From the NCBI GenBank assembly GCA_016712985.1, contig JADJQA010000023.1, forward strand, positions 35,669 to 99,668: DNA of 64,000 bases, written 5' to 3'. The stretch is from Sulfuritalea sp. GTDB lineage: Bacteria > Pseudomonadota > Gammaproteobacteria > Burkholderiales > Rhodocyclaceae. The position numbers and the translations under genes are program-made. Shown here piece after piece: positions 7,849 through 16,563 of the stretch (its first letter is position 1; the number at the start of each line of letters is the position of its first letter). Under the pieces are notes generated by a model. The model saw only the letters and a list, made by a program, of their open reading frames with translations. It was not told the origin of the DNA and did not search any database.

Positions 7849-8591
7849 ATGGCGCTGGCCCTGGAAAGCTTCGTTCCCGCCAGCATCGTCGTTACCTATG
7901 CGGCGGGAATGCTGACGGCGCTCTCGCCCTGCGTGCTGCCGCTGCTGCCGATAGTCGTCGGCGGCGCCATGCAACGGCATCGCGCCGCGCCATTGCTGAT
8001 GGGCATCGGCATGACCACCGCGTTTGCGGTGACCGGCTGGATGCTCGGCGCACTCGGGCCCGCGATGGACCTCGACGCGGAATGGATCCATCAGGCGGCA
8101 GCCATCAGCCTGATCGTCTTCGGCATTGCCCTCTGGATCGATCCCTTGGCCAACCTGATTTCGCGTCTGGTGCAGCCTCTGGAAAACTCCGCCGATCGCC
8201 TCGCCGGCGCCGTCGGTCACCAATCTCCCGCCGCCGCGCTGTTCTTTGGCGGGCTGCTTGGCCTGGCCTGGAGTCCTTGCGCGGGACCGATGCTGGTTTC
8301 ATCCTGGCGCTGGTCGCCGCCGGGCGCGACGCCGCCCTGGGCGCTGTGTTGCTGGGCTTGTTCGGCCTCGGCGCGGCCACGCCGCTGGTGATCGCGGCGT
8401 ACGCCTCGCGCACCGGCTTTGCCCGCCTGCAAGGTTGGGCGCTCGGCCACTCGGGCTTCCTTAGACGTGGCGTTGGCCTGGTTGCAATGCTCTCGGGGAT
8501 TTTCATTGCCACCGGTGCGGACAAGCTGATCGCCACGCAGGTGCTTGCGATGATGCCGGATCAGTGGCTGGAACTGGTCACCCGGTATTGA
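7849..8591 (+). CDS. CcdA/DsbD-like membrane thiol-electron transporter (apparent frameshift)
   Basis: A polytopic inner-membrane protein of the CcdA family, which passes electrons from cytoplasmic thioredoxin to periplasmic partners. The first frame (from ATG 7849) has MLTALSPCVLPLLPIVVGG with the first conserved Cys-Pro site and reaches LAWSPCAGPML with the second. At 8294-8296 the frame breaks: adding one G to the GG there continues as GFILALVAAGRDAALGAVLLGLFGLGAATPLVIAAY and runs to the TGA at 8589-8591, giving a protein of about 247 residues with six or so membrane segments. The missing base is in a G-run, so a sequencing or assembly error is likely. It pairs with the upstream thioredoxin gene. 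Confidence 0.75.
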
Positions 8592-8642
8592 ATGGCCCCG
8601 GTCGGCGCGTCGGCGTGCTCAGGGGCCGACCTTCGATCTGGT

Positions 8643-9509
8643 TCACAGCCCGTCCGTAGACAGGGCATACGAGACGTGCTGAGGCACCAACAGCGCCCCC
8701 TGCGCATTGGGGATTGCCTCGATGTGCATCAGCGGGGCCGCGCTGCGCACACCACCAAAGATCGTGGCAAACGCCGAGTCGGCCGCATCGCGTCCGGTGC
8801 CAATGCGCACGAAGCCCATCGGGATGGCGACGCCCGAGGGATCAAAGATGTACCAGCGCTCGCCCAGATAGACCTCGACATAGGCATGAAAGTCGGTTGG
8901 CCCCAGGGCCGGATCGGCGCCGTAGTCGATGCCGGTGGCAAAGCGGGCCGGAATATTCACCGCGCGGCACAGCGCAATCATCAAGTGGGCGAAGTCGCGG
9001 CATACGCCGACCTCTTCCACCAGCGTGTCGACGGCGCTGGTGTTGCCGGTTGAGGAATTGGAACGGAAGGTGACACGATTCATCACCCAGTCGCGAATGG
9101 CCTGCACACGGCTGTAACCGTGCCACAAATGGCCAAACTCCTTGACCGCCAGCTTGTGCAGCCGGTCCGACTGGCAATAGCGACTGGGATAGACGTAGGG
9201 CAACACAGACCCCGGCAGGTCGGCCACCGGCACCTCGGCAAGCTGCCCCGAGGGCGCGGTATGGTGGTCGAGGTCCACCGTCGCCTCGTATCGCACCAGC
9301 AGCGGGCCGGCAAAGGCCTTGAGCCGCAGGTATCGGCTGTGCGTCACCGGATCGGTGTACAAGTTCGGCGCCAGGTTCTGGCTGATGGCCAGCGACTCGC
9401 CGACCACGGCCTGATGCCGCGTTTGCGCGGCATGGATGCTGAAAATGAAATCACAGCCGGGCTGGTCGATTTCGTAATTCAGCTCAATCGAGAATTCGAG
9501 TCTGATCAA
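8643..9509 (-). CDS. Transglutaminase-like cysteine peptidase family protein
   Basis: A 288-residue protein with the transglutaminase-core catalytic triad: Cys170 in EEVGVCRDFAHL, His208 in TDFHAYVEVY and Asp223 in YIFDPSG. Residues 1-110 form a beta-rich amino-terminal domain, as in bacterial transglutaminase-like proteins that start with MIRLEFSIELNYEI. No signal peptide is visible, so it is probably cytoplasmic. Members act as peptidases or amidases; the substrate here is unknown. It is convergent with the CcdA-like gene (51 bases between stops) and in tandem with the citrate-synthase homologue upstream. Confidence 0.85.
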   Translation of the reverse strand: MIRLEFSIELNYEIDQPGCDFIFSIHAAQTRHQAVVGESLAISQNLAPNLYTDPVTHSRYLRLKAFAGPLLVRYEATVDLDHHTAPSGQLAEVPVADLPGSVLPYVYPSRYCQSDRLHKLAVKEFGHLWHGYSRVQAIRDWVMNRVTFRSNSSTGNTSAVDTLVEEVGVCRDFAHLMIALCRAVNIPARFATGIDYGADPALGPTDFHAYVEVYLGERWYIFDPSGVAIPMGFVRIGTGRDAADSAFATIFGGVRSAAPLMHIEAIPNAQGALLVPQHVSYALSTDGL

Positions 9510-9649
9510 GGGGAGCTTCCGGAGGGGTGGGCGTCACTGGCAGCGGTGCTGAGCCACTGCCGGCAACCGAGCCGACCATGGTTGATTCCGGGTTGCATGG
9601 TCTGGACGACCCGCCTGTCATCAAGTCAGACCAGGGCCGGTTGCATGCC

Positions 9650-10900
9650 TCAACCGATGCGCGACATTGCAGCGATCCTGCAATCGGGATCGCCCAGCGT
9701 TTCTTCCCAGTGCGCGATCCAGCCAGACGTGCGGGCCAGCGCAAGGATGCAGGCGAACATCGAAGGTGGGATACCGAGCGCCTTCAGGACGATACCGGAG
9801 TAGAAGTCCAGGTTCGGATGGAGCCGCTTCTCGACGAAGCACGGATCTTCGAGCGCAGTCTTCTCGACCAGCAGTGCCAGCCTGAACAGGCGATCATTCT
9901 CCAGACCCAATTCTTTCAACACATCTCTGGACAGCTTGCGCATCAGCATCACCCGGCGGTCGAACTCCCTGTGGACGGGCTGGCCAAAGCCCGGCAGCCT
10001 GAGGCTATCGTTCCCGTTACCCGCCCGAGCGATGAACTCGGCGATCCGTGACACGTCGCCAATCTCTTCGAGCATCGCGATGCAAGCTGCACCGCCACCT
10101 TGCGAAGGCCCCGACACACAGGCGATGGCTGCGGAGACACAGGCAAACGGGCTGGCGCCCGACGATCCCGCCATCCGCAAGGTGGATGTCGAAGCATCCT
10201 GGCAGTAGTCGGCATGCAGGATCAGCAGCGTGTCGAGTGCGCGCACCAGGACCGGATTGGGCGTGTACTCCTCGCAGGGAGTGCCGAACATCATGTAGAG
10301 AAAGTTCGCGGTATAACCGAGATCGGCGCGCGGTCTCATGAACGGCAGGCCGATCGAGTACTTGTAGGCCATGGCGACAATCGCCGGCATCTTGGCGACA
10401 GTTTGATGGAAACCGAGGCTGCGCTGTCCGGCAGTGGAGCAGTCTGCCGCTTCCGGATGAAACGCCGACAGGGCGCCAACCACGCCGACCATCACCGCCA
10501 TCGGATCGGCATCACGCCGGAAGCCTTCGTAAAGCCTCACCATCTGCTCGTGCACCGGCACGTGCTTGCGGATGACGGATTCGAACCCTGCCTTCTGCAT
10601 GGCGTTGGGCAACTCGCCATCCATCAGCAGATACACCACTTCGAGAAAGTCGCAGTGATCGACGAGCTGTTCGACCGGATAGCCGCGGTAGAGGAGATCG
10701 CCTCCGTCGCCATCAGTGAAGCTGATCTTCGAGGCGCAGCTTGCCGCGAACTCGACATCCGATTCACGCGCAAAGCGAGCAATCATCGCATCCAGGATGC
10801 GCAGGTCAAGCCGTTCCTCGCCATTCGTCGGCGCCGGCAACGAAAAGTGTTCCGGAGCTTCCCCGGAAATAATCAGGGTAGCGATGCATTCGGTGCTCAT
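9650..10900 (-). CDS. Citrate synthase homologue lacking catalytic histidines
   Basis: Full-length (416 aa) homologue of type II (GltA) citrate synthase, with the expected GDGGDLLYRGYPVEQL, DFLEVVYLL, VHEQM, GFRRDADPMAVMVGVVGALSAF and PCEEYTPNPVLVRALD blocks. The active site is altered. The segment normally HADHEQNAST is HADYCQDAST, so the catalytic His is Tyr232. GFGHRVY is GFGQPVH, so the second catalytic His is Gln307. The GPAHGGA segment is GPSQGGG (Gln267). The catalytic Asp in NLDFYSG (Asp365) is kept. I expect it cannot work as a normal citrate synthase; a regulatory, lyase-like or other role is possible. The ATG follows AAAGGA. A canonical citrate synthase should exist elsewhere in the genome. 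Confidence 0.85.
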   Translation of the reverse strand: MSTECIATLIISGEAPEHFSLPAPTNGEERLDLRILDAMIARFARESDVEFAASCASKISFTDGDGGDLLYRGYPVEQLVDHCDFLEVVYLLMDGELPNAMQKAGFESVIRKHVPVHEQMVRLYEGFRRDADPMAVMVGVVGALSAFHPEAADCSTAGQRSLGFHQTVAKMPAIVAMAYKYSIGLPFMRPRADLGYTANFLYMMFGTPCEEYTPNPVLVRALDTLLILHADYCQDASTSTLRMAGSSGASPFACVSAAIACVSGPSQGGGAACIAMLEEIGDVSRIAEFIARAGNGNDSLRLPGFGQPVHREFDRRVMLMRKLSRDVLKELGLENDRLFRLALLVEKTALEDPCFVEKRLHPNLDFYSGIVLKALGIPPSMFACILALARTSGWIAHWEETLGDPDCRIAAMSRIG

Positions 10901-11341
10901 GGCTTTCCTTTCTGTGACGTTTCACCCTTACGACTTGCCCGTGCAAGACTGCGCTGCCCGCGCCGGGCCCGACACACCGCCCCGTTTTGGGTCCTTTTGC
11001 GCGGCAGGCGCACCGGCTTTGTGCCATTCGTCGATCACAGTGGGCGTCGCCTGCACCGCGCGACGCTGCATTTGCCGTTCGACAGAAGCCCTCCGCACGC
11101 AGCATAGATCCTTGCCGCAGCTACCGGCGCATTGCGAACACGCCTGAGGCGTCTGGCACAAAGCAAGATATTCACCAAGTTCAAGCAGGACTCATGCCAA
11201 TTGAAAACATCGCGTCGCACGAGTCTTGCTTAAGCTATCTTGGCACAATCTAAAGTGGCTCGGTTTCAGGCGCTTCGCCGATTGCCCTGCAGCCGCTTTC
11301 CGACTCGCAGCCGTGGGGATTGTTGTTCAGTGGAGTACGTG
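10901..11341. other. 441-base gap upstream of the citrate synthase homologue
   Basis: I see no convincing gene. The minus frame 10928-11161 would give a 77-residue Cys-rich peptide (CQTPQACSQCAGSCGKDLCC near its start), but it needs a TTG start without a Shine-Dalgarno. The region should contain divergent promoters for the citrate synthase homologue and the small plus-strand gene at 11342. The stretch 11100-11270 is somewhat less GC-rich than its surroundings. Confidence 0.5.
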
Positions 11342-11677
11342 ATGAAGACACCAAAGGTTCTTCCCTGGCTTGCGCGCAGGGCTGGAGTAAGTGACAGTCG
11401 CGCCGAGCTGCTTTGGCGGGCAGCCTGTCTCCAGGCGGCGTCGATGACCGGCGAACAAGACAGCTCGCGCTACTGGGCCACGGTGCAGGATCGGCTATTG
11501 GACCTGCTGGCTCGCGAGCGCTGGCGCAGCCATCCCCCGTTTGCCTGGCCCTGGCTGCTGGCGCAAACCGCCGTGGAAGGCTATTCGCGGATGGTCACCC
11601 GCTGCCTGAGGCCGATCGGTGTCCTGATCTCGCCAGGACAAATAGGCAAGACCGGAGCCAGGGTCGGCACCGCGTAG
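11342..11677 (+). CDS. Small hypothetical protein, 111 aa
   Basis: Starts MKTPKVLPWLARRAGVSDSRAELLWRAA. The ATG at 11342 is preceded by GGAG about 7 bases upstream. The amino-terminal part (an 'LPWLARRAGVSDSRAE-LW' helix followed by SRYWATVQDRLLDLL) resembles short proteins I have seen next to polyhydroxyalkanoate and metabolic genes in Rhodocyclales, but I cannot assign a function. There is no signal peptide and no clear transmembrane segment, only a modestly hydrophobic FAWPWLLAQTAV stretch near residue 70. The surroundings (citrate synthase homologue, carbonic anhydrase) do not point to a specific role. Confidence 0.55.
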   Translation: MKTPKVLPWLARRAGVSDSRAELLWRAACLQAASMTGEQDSSRYWATVQDRLLDLLARERWRSHPPFAWPWLLAQTAVEGYSRMVTRCLRPIGVLISPGQIGKTGARVGTA

Positions 11678-12040
11678 CGTCCGGCACGGACACAGCGCGC
11701 CGACCTGGCATCGACAGCGCCTGCCATTGCGGCGCCGGCTCATGGGTTGGTCGAAGCGAGACAGGCGCAAACCCTGTCAGATTATTGGCTGCGTCCCGCC
11801 AGAGGGGCCGTTTTAATCCGTTGGGCACTTACCGTTCGCGGTGAGCTTGTCGAACCTCAAGCGCCGCTGCTGGCGCCCCTACACAGTTCCACCAGCTCAC
11901 GGCTCGCGACTCAGGGCGAGCGGGTTGCGGGAGGGCACCCACAGTTTCAAACGCAGCCCCGTCCGTTGATGCGTGAAGCTCAGCGCGACCCGTACTATCA
12001 TTGCGTACGGAAACCCGCAGCCCGATTCACGACGCCAATC
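11678..12040. other. 363-base gap with a single-arm repeat
   Basis: No gene is supported here. The frame of the following gene stays open back to 11747, but its translation across 11831-11870 (VRGELVEPQAP) is what the dispersed GTTCGCGGTGAGCTTGTCGAAC element at 11833-11854 produces. That argues for intergenic DNA rather than coding sequence. Confidence 0.55.
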
Positions 12041-13111
12041 ATGGACATCCACGGCAAACCCATCGAGCAACGCATCGAGTGGCTCTTCGACCTGGCAGGG
12101 CGTCACGGCGACCTGTTCCGCAGCCCCGAGGCGTGGCTTGCGCGCGAACGCTATCTAGCCGAGCATCCCACCGCCATCGCGGTGCTGAAATGCATGGACG
12201 GCCGGATCAACATTCCGGTGGCCACCAACACGCCAGCCGGCATCCTGATGCCTTTCCGCAATCTCGGCGGCATGTTCGATCTGGGCTGGCCGCACCTGGG
12301 GGAAGTGCTCGCGCACCACGTCCAGCGCATGGTCGGCGCGGGCCGGCGCGTGCTGTTCCTGATCACCTACCACTGGTCGAAGGGCGATCCGGCGCGCGGT
12401 TGCGCCGGCTTCAATTACGACACGCAGATGGCCATCGCCCATACGCAGGAAATCCGCCGCCAGGTCGAACACATTTTCGGCAGCGGCCACGGCACCGTCT
12501 ACCCGCTGGTCTGCGGCTTCGAAACCGACGAAGATGCGCTGGTGATCCACGGCGTCGACGGCAGCCTGCTGGACCTTGCCACGCTCGGTGCGTGGGATGT
12601 CGCCACGCTGGAGCCGCGACTGGCCGCCCTGCTGCATGACATGCCGGCGCAGATGCGCGCCGATCTCCTGCCCTTGCTGGCAGGCAACCTCGAACACATC
12701 GCCCAGGTGCGCGAGCAGGTGCGTCGGCGCGAGCGAACGCTCGACATCGAGCATCGCGAATGGATGATCTGCCTCGGGCGCGGCTTCGACTTCCTGCATA
12801 CCCCCAACCTGGCGCTGATCATCGGTCCCTACAGCCCGGACCTCGCCGACCCGATCCGCAAGGCGGCGGGCATCATCGAGGACAACATGGGTGCAAGCCG
12901 CATTCCCGCCGATGGCTTCCTGCTGCTCGCCTCGGTGCCTTACGACGAGATCGGCGTGGATCGTGCCCGTGCGGAACTCAAGTCGCGCTTCCTGTCCGGC
13001 TTCGCCGCCGAGGTGATCCGCGCCGAATTCCCGGCGCTGGCCGGGCGCATGGCGATGCGTACCGCCGTGCTCGACTGGCGTTCGCGCAACCTGGAACTGC
13101 TGGGCGCCTGA
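12041..13111 (+). CDS. Stand-alone CsoSCA-like (beta-class) carbonic anhydrase domain protein
   Basis: A 356-residue protein with the zinc and catalytic pattern of beta-type carbonic anhydrases in the arrangement of the carboxysome shell enzyme CsoSCA. Cys51-x-Asp53-x-Arg55 lies in LKCMDGRINIP, followed by His111 and Cys121 in ITYHWSKGDPARGCAGF. The predicted reaction is reversible CO2 hydration. No carboxysome shell or RuBisCO gene lies in the window, so it is a free-standing relative, not a carboxysome component here. The start at 12041 lacks a clear Shine-Dalgarno; an in-frame ATG at 11969 is an alternative. The next gene begins 10 bases after the stop, so they are probably co-transcribed. 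Confidence 0.7.
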   Translation: MDIHGKPIEQRIEWLFDLAGRHGDLFRSPEAWLARERYLAEHPTAIAVLKCMDGRINIPVATNTPAGILMPFRNLGGMFDLGWPHLGEVLAHHVQRMVGAGRRVLFLITYHWSKGDPARGCAGFNYDTQMAIAHTQEIRRQVEHIFGSGHGTVYPLVCGFETDEDALVIHGVDGSLLDLATLGAWDVATLEPRLAALLHDMPAQMRADLLPLLAGNLEHIAQVREQVRRRERTLDIEHREWMICLGRGFDFLHTPNLALIIGPYSPDLADPIRKAAGIIEDNMGASRIPADGFLLLASVPYDEIGVDRARAELKSRFLSGFAAEVIRAEFPALAGRMAMRTAVLDWRSRNLELLGA

Positions 13112-13121
13112 AGACCGACAG

Positions 13122-13961
13122 ATGCAACACGACACGATAACGGCCGATGACGGCGAACGGCTGCACGTGCGCCTGTCGGGAAAAGGACCGCCACTGCTGC
13201 TGCTGCACGGCTGGACCTCCAGCCATGCCTCCTGGGCGCCGCTGATCGAGCCGCTCGGGCAGCGGCATCGCCTGCTGCGCCCCGATGCCCGCGGCCACGG
13301 CGGCCATGCCCTCAGCATTACACGCGAGCCCGACGTAAGGCGCCTCGCGCGCGATGTCATCAACCTGCTCGACCACTACGCCATCGAGCGCGTTGTCGCC
13401 ATCGGCCATTCGATGGGCGCGCTGACGCTCTGGCAGTGCATCCGCGATTTCGGCACGGAGCGTTTCACGCACCTGGCTTTCATCGACCAGTCGCCTAAGC
13501 TGCTCACCGACGAGACATGGAATGGCGGCATCTACGGCGACTTCGACGCCGCCCGCTCGCAGCGCATGCTCGACGAACTCGACGCGGACTTCGTCGAGGC
13601 CGTGCTGCGCCTGATCGGCTTCGGCCTCAACGCCACGGCGCGCGCGACCTACCTGCGCAACACCTCCGGCTGGCGCGCGGCGCGCGAAGCGCTGCGCATC
13701 ATCGACCCGCCGCCCGCCATCGCAATCTGGAAATCCCTGGTCGCGGCCGACTACCGCGACGTGCTGCCGAGCATCGATGTGCCCACCCTGCTGGCTTACG
13801 GCACGTGCAGCAACTTCTATACGACGGAGACGGCGCGCTACGTCGCCGCACACCTGCCGCAGGCGCGCCTGAACCTCTACGAGGGCGCCGACCACTGCCC
13901 GCACCTGTTGCAGCCGCGGCGCTTTGCCGACGAACTCTTCGGGCTGCTCGATAGCGCCTGA
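13122..13961 (+). CDS. Alpha/beta hydrolase
   Basis: A 279-residue alpha/beta-hydrolase fold enzyme. It has the oxyanion-hole strand LLLLHGWTSSHASW, the DARGHGGH segment, the nucleophile elbow GHSMGAL (Ser near residue 93) and a terminal GADHCPHL carrying the catalytic His (near residue 256). Asp in IDVPTLLAYG is structurally where the family often has its acid. No signal peptide. It sits 10 bases downstream of the carbonic-anhydrase-like gene. The substrate (ester, lactone, haloalkane or other) cannot be inferred from sequence. Confidence 0.85.
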   Translation: MQHDTITADDGERLHVRLSGKGPPLLLLHGWTSSHASWAPLIEPLGQRHRLLRPDARGHGGHALSITREPDVRRLARDVINLLDHYAIERVVAIGHSMGALTLWQCIRDFGTERFTHLAFIDQSPKLLTDETWNGGIYGDFDAARSQRMLDELDADFVEAVLRLIGFGLNATARATYLRNTSGWRAAREALRIIDPPPAIAIWKSLVAADYRDVLPSIDVPTLLAYGTCSNFYTTETARYVAAHLPQARLNLYEGADHCPHLLQPRRFADELFGLLDSA

Positions 13962-14022
13962 GATTTGCGGTGCCGGAGAAGCTCCGCCATCGCGAACAGC
14001 GTCCTGGAAACAAAGGGTTTGA

Positions 14023-15663
14023 TCAGGAAGCTCTGGTGCGGTTCTTGGCCGGGGGCCGTCTTGTCATGGTTGGTTTCGAGGCGACTCGCTTGCGTGGGCG
14101 AATCGCCGTCGGAGTATTCGCTGTCGCGACCTTTGCCGGCTTGATACCCGGCATCCTGGTCTTGGCACGCGAACGCGACGCCGTCCGCGCGGACTTCGGT
14201 CGCGGAAGTATCGCGGTTTCGAGTTCCTGCAACGCGTCTGCGGCATACACCGCCAGACGCTGCATGCTCGGCAGCGACGAGTGGCAGCCGGTGAAACCGA
14301 AATTCATGGAACCGGCATAACTCTGGCAGGTGATGTTCAGCGCCTGGCCATGCGTTACGATCGAAGCGGGATAGGTGGCAACGAGTTCGGCGCCGCGGAA
14401 ATACAAGGGCTTGTCCGGCCCGCGCACGTTGGAGATGGTGATGTTGAACATTGGACGCGTACGCCCGCCAATTCCCGTCAGCAGCGTAATGATGGTCGGG
14501 GCCATCAGCAGTATCGTGTATTGGAGCATGGCCTGCTTCGGCAGGCTCTGCACATGGTCCTTGGCATGGCGGACCGAGTTGCGAATTGCCTCCAGGCGGT
14601 CCTTCGCATCGGCGATGTCGGTGCCCAGCGTGGCAATGATGAAGGTGATAGCGTTGCCGCTGCCATCATCCTCCCTTGGCCGTACCGAGACTGGAATGCC
14701 CGTCGTCAGGGAGCTTTCCGGCAGACTGTCGCGCTCCAGCAGAAAGCGCCGCAAGGCGCCCGCGCAGATCGCCAGCACCACGTCGTTGAGCGTGCACTCG
14801 GCAGCCTTTGCCAGAGTGCGCAGACGCTCCATCGAGAACTGCTGCGTGGCGAACCGCCGCTTCTCGCGCACGCGGCCGTTGAGCACCGACCGCGGCGACG
14901 CAAAGGGTACGATCATCCCCTCACCGGGATTGCCCACGCGCTTGAGGATCTTGGCGAAGGCGGCGACCAGTTGCGGAACCGTCCGCGCCTGGCCACGCAA
15001 GCCCTGCAACGCTGCGGCTGCAGCATTGGCAACGGTCGGCAGCGGGGCGTCACGTCCTGGCCGTGCCGCTGGTTCGGCGCCGACAGACCAGAATGGCGGC
15101 AGCCCGACGCTCTTGGCACAGTCGGGCGACATCGCGCGCTGCAACAGCTTCATCCCGCTCACACCATCGATCAGCGAATGGTGCATCTTGATGAACAGCG
15201 CAAAGCGGTCGCCCTCGAGCCCCTCGATGATGGTGCATTCCCAGGGCGGGCGACTCAGGTCCAGCGGCGTGCTTTGCAGGCGGCCGACCAGTTCGCCCAG
15301 CTCCCGCTCGCCGCCCGGCCAGGGCAGCGCCGCGTGCCGCACATGGTATTCGAGGTCGATGTCGTCGTCCTCGATCCAGACGGGCATCGGGTTCATGTTG
15401 AAGGCGTATTTCAGACGCCGGTTCCAGGGAGGCTTGAACTCCCGGTGGCTACTGAATTCGGTCATCAGTTGGCGCAAGAAGTCCCTGGGCGCGCCCGCGG
15501 GCAGCCGGAACTGCAACAGGCCACCGACATGGTTGGGGGTAGCTCGTGCCTCGGTGAACAACCAGGCGGAATCGAGCGGATTCAGGCGGACGGTATTCAT
15601 GATGACGGACATCATGCCAGACAAGCGGCTTGCGCGTGGGCCTTCGCCATTCGCAGCACTCAT
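14023..15663 (-). CDS. Wax ester synthase/diacylglycerol acyltransferase (WS/DGAT)
   Basis: A 546-residue member of the bifunctional wax-ester synthase/acyl-CoA:diacylglycerol acyltransferase family, which esterifies fatty alcohols or diacylglycerol for neutral-lipid storage. The active-site HHSLIDG (HHxxxDG) lies near residue 162, and the amino terminus NPLDSAWLFTEARATPNHVGGLLQF and the later family block PLYFRGAELVATYPAS are typical. The last 70 residues are an unusually Arg/Lys/Thr/Pro-rich tail that could be membrane- or anion-binding. The start could instead be one of the ATGs at residues 17-22 (MMSVIM), as other members start close to MNxxxLxPLD. It reads in the same direction as pstB downstream of it. 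Confidence 0.88.
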   Translation of the reverse strand: MSAANGEGPRASRLSGMMSVIMNTVRLNPLDSAWLFTEARATPNHVGGLLQFRLPAGAPRDFLRQLMTEFSSHREFKPPWNRRLKYAFNMNPMPVWIEDDDIDLEYHVRHAALPWPGGERELGELVGRLQSTPLDLSRPPWECTIIEGLEGDRFALFIKMHHSLIDGVSGMKLLQRAMSPDCAKSVGLPPFWSVGAEPAARPGRDAPLPTVANAAAAALQGLRGQARTVPQLVAAFAKILKRVGNPGEGMIVPFASPRSVLNGRVREKRRFATQQFSMERLRTLAKAAECTLNDVVLAICAGALRRFLLERDSLPESSLTTGIPVSVRPREDDGSGNAITFIIATLGTDIADAKDRLEAIRNSVRHAKDHVQSLPKQAMLQYTILLMAPTIITLLTGIGGRTRPMFNITISNVRGPDKPLYFRGAELVATYPASIVTHGQALNITCQSYAGSMNFGFTGCHSSLPSMQRLAVYAADALQELETAILPRPKSARTASRSRAKTRMPGIKPAKVATANTPTAIRPRKRVASKPTMTRRPPAKNRTRAS

Positions 15664-15747
15664 CCCTGCTGCCCATGACAGACGGGTTTACCGACCGATC
15701 CGCCCATGCCCCGATCCGCCTCACACAGCGGACCTCATCGGAAGCTC

Positions 15748-16563
15748 TCAGCCGAATCGGCCGGTGATGTAGTCTTCCGTGGCTTTCTTCTGCGGCTTGA
15801 TGAAGATCTGGTCGGTAATCCCGAATTCGACCATCTCGCCGATGTACATGTAGGCGGTGTAATCGGAAATGCGCGCTGCCTGCTGCATGTTGTGGGTGAC
15901 GATGAGAATGGTCACCTTTTCCTTCAACTCGATGATCAGCTCCTCAATGCTGGCGGTGGCGATCGGGTCGAGGGCGGACGTCGGTTCGTCGAACAGGATG
16001 ATCTCGGGATCAGAAGCCAGGGCGCGCGCGATGCACAGGCGCTGCTGCTGGCCGCCGGAAAGGTTCGCACCAAGTTCGGTGAGCCGGTCGCTGACCTCGT
16101 TCCAGAGTGCGGCACCCTTCAGCGCCGATTCGACGCGGTCGTCGAGTTCGGACTTATTGCTCATGCCGCGCACACGCAGGCTATAGGCGACATTCTCGAA
16201 AATCGACTTGGGAAACGGGTTCGGCTTCTGGAACACCATGCTGATGCGCATCCTGACTTCGATCGGATCGACATCGGGCGACAGCAGATTGGTATTGTCC
16301 GGATGCAGCACGATGCCACCGCCGGCATACCGGTTGCCCGGGTACAGGTCGTGCATGCGGTTGAAGCATCGCAACAAGGTGGACTTGCCGCAACCGGAGG
16401 GGCCGATCAGCGCCGTAACCCGATGATCGTGGATCGGCATGGAAACCTTTTTCAGGGCATGGAAGGCGCCGTAATAAAAATCGAGATCGCGCACATCCGC
16501 CTTGAGGGCCACTCCCTCGACGCCAGGTTCGACTCCTGCGGGTATTTGCATGGTGCTCACCAC
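15748..16563 (-). CDS. pstB: Phosphate ABC transporter ATP-binding protein
   Basis: Cytoplasmic ATPase of the high-affinity phosphate importer. The 271-residue product has Walker A GPSGCGKST, the phosphate-family FNRMHDL, Q-loop FQKPNPFPKSI, the signature LSGGQQQRLCIARAL, Walker B IILFDEPTSALDP and the switch His in VTHNMQQA. It is the last gene of pstSCAB; its start overlaps the end of pstA by 7 bases, implying translational coupling. No phoU gene follows: the next gene downstream on this strand is the WS/DGAT acyltransferase. Confidence 0.97.
   Translation of the reverse strand: MVSTMQIPAGVEPGVEGVALKADVRDLDFYYGAFHALKKVSMPIHDHRVTALIGPSGCGKSTLLRCFNRMHDLYPGNRYAGGGIVLHPDNTNLLSPDVDPIEVRMRISMVFQKPNPFPKSIFENVAYSLRVRGMSNKSELDDRVESALKGAALWNEVSDRLTELGANLSGGQQQRLCIARALASDPEIILFDEPTSALDPIATASIEELIIELKEKVTILIVTHNMQQAARISDYTAYMYIGEMVEFGITDQIFIKPQKKATEDYITGRFG

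Noticed and set aside
10928..11161. A Cys-rich 77-residue ORF on the minus strand upstream of the citrate synthase homologue
   Set aside because: It needs a TTG start without a ribosome-binding site, and the Cys cluster is followed by random-looking Arg/Ala/Gly sequence.
11747..12040. Upstream extension of the carbonic-anhydrase gene in frame
   Set aside because: The translation includes a VRGELVEP segment produced by a known kind of dispersed repeat, and no good start is present.
14281..15678. Long plus-strand ORFs over the WS/DGAT gene
   Set aside because: Both are antisense to a gene with HHSLIDG and other family motifs.
16500..16550. GGTTCGACTCC, resembling a tRNA T-loop
   Set aside because: It lies inside the amino-terminal coding region of pstB and has no surrounding tRNA fold; no tRNA was found in the window.
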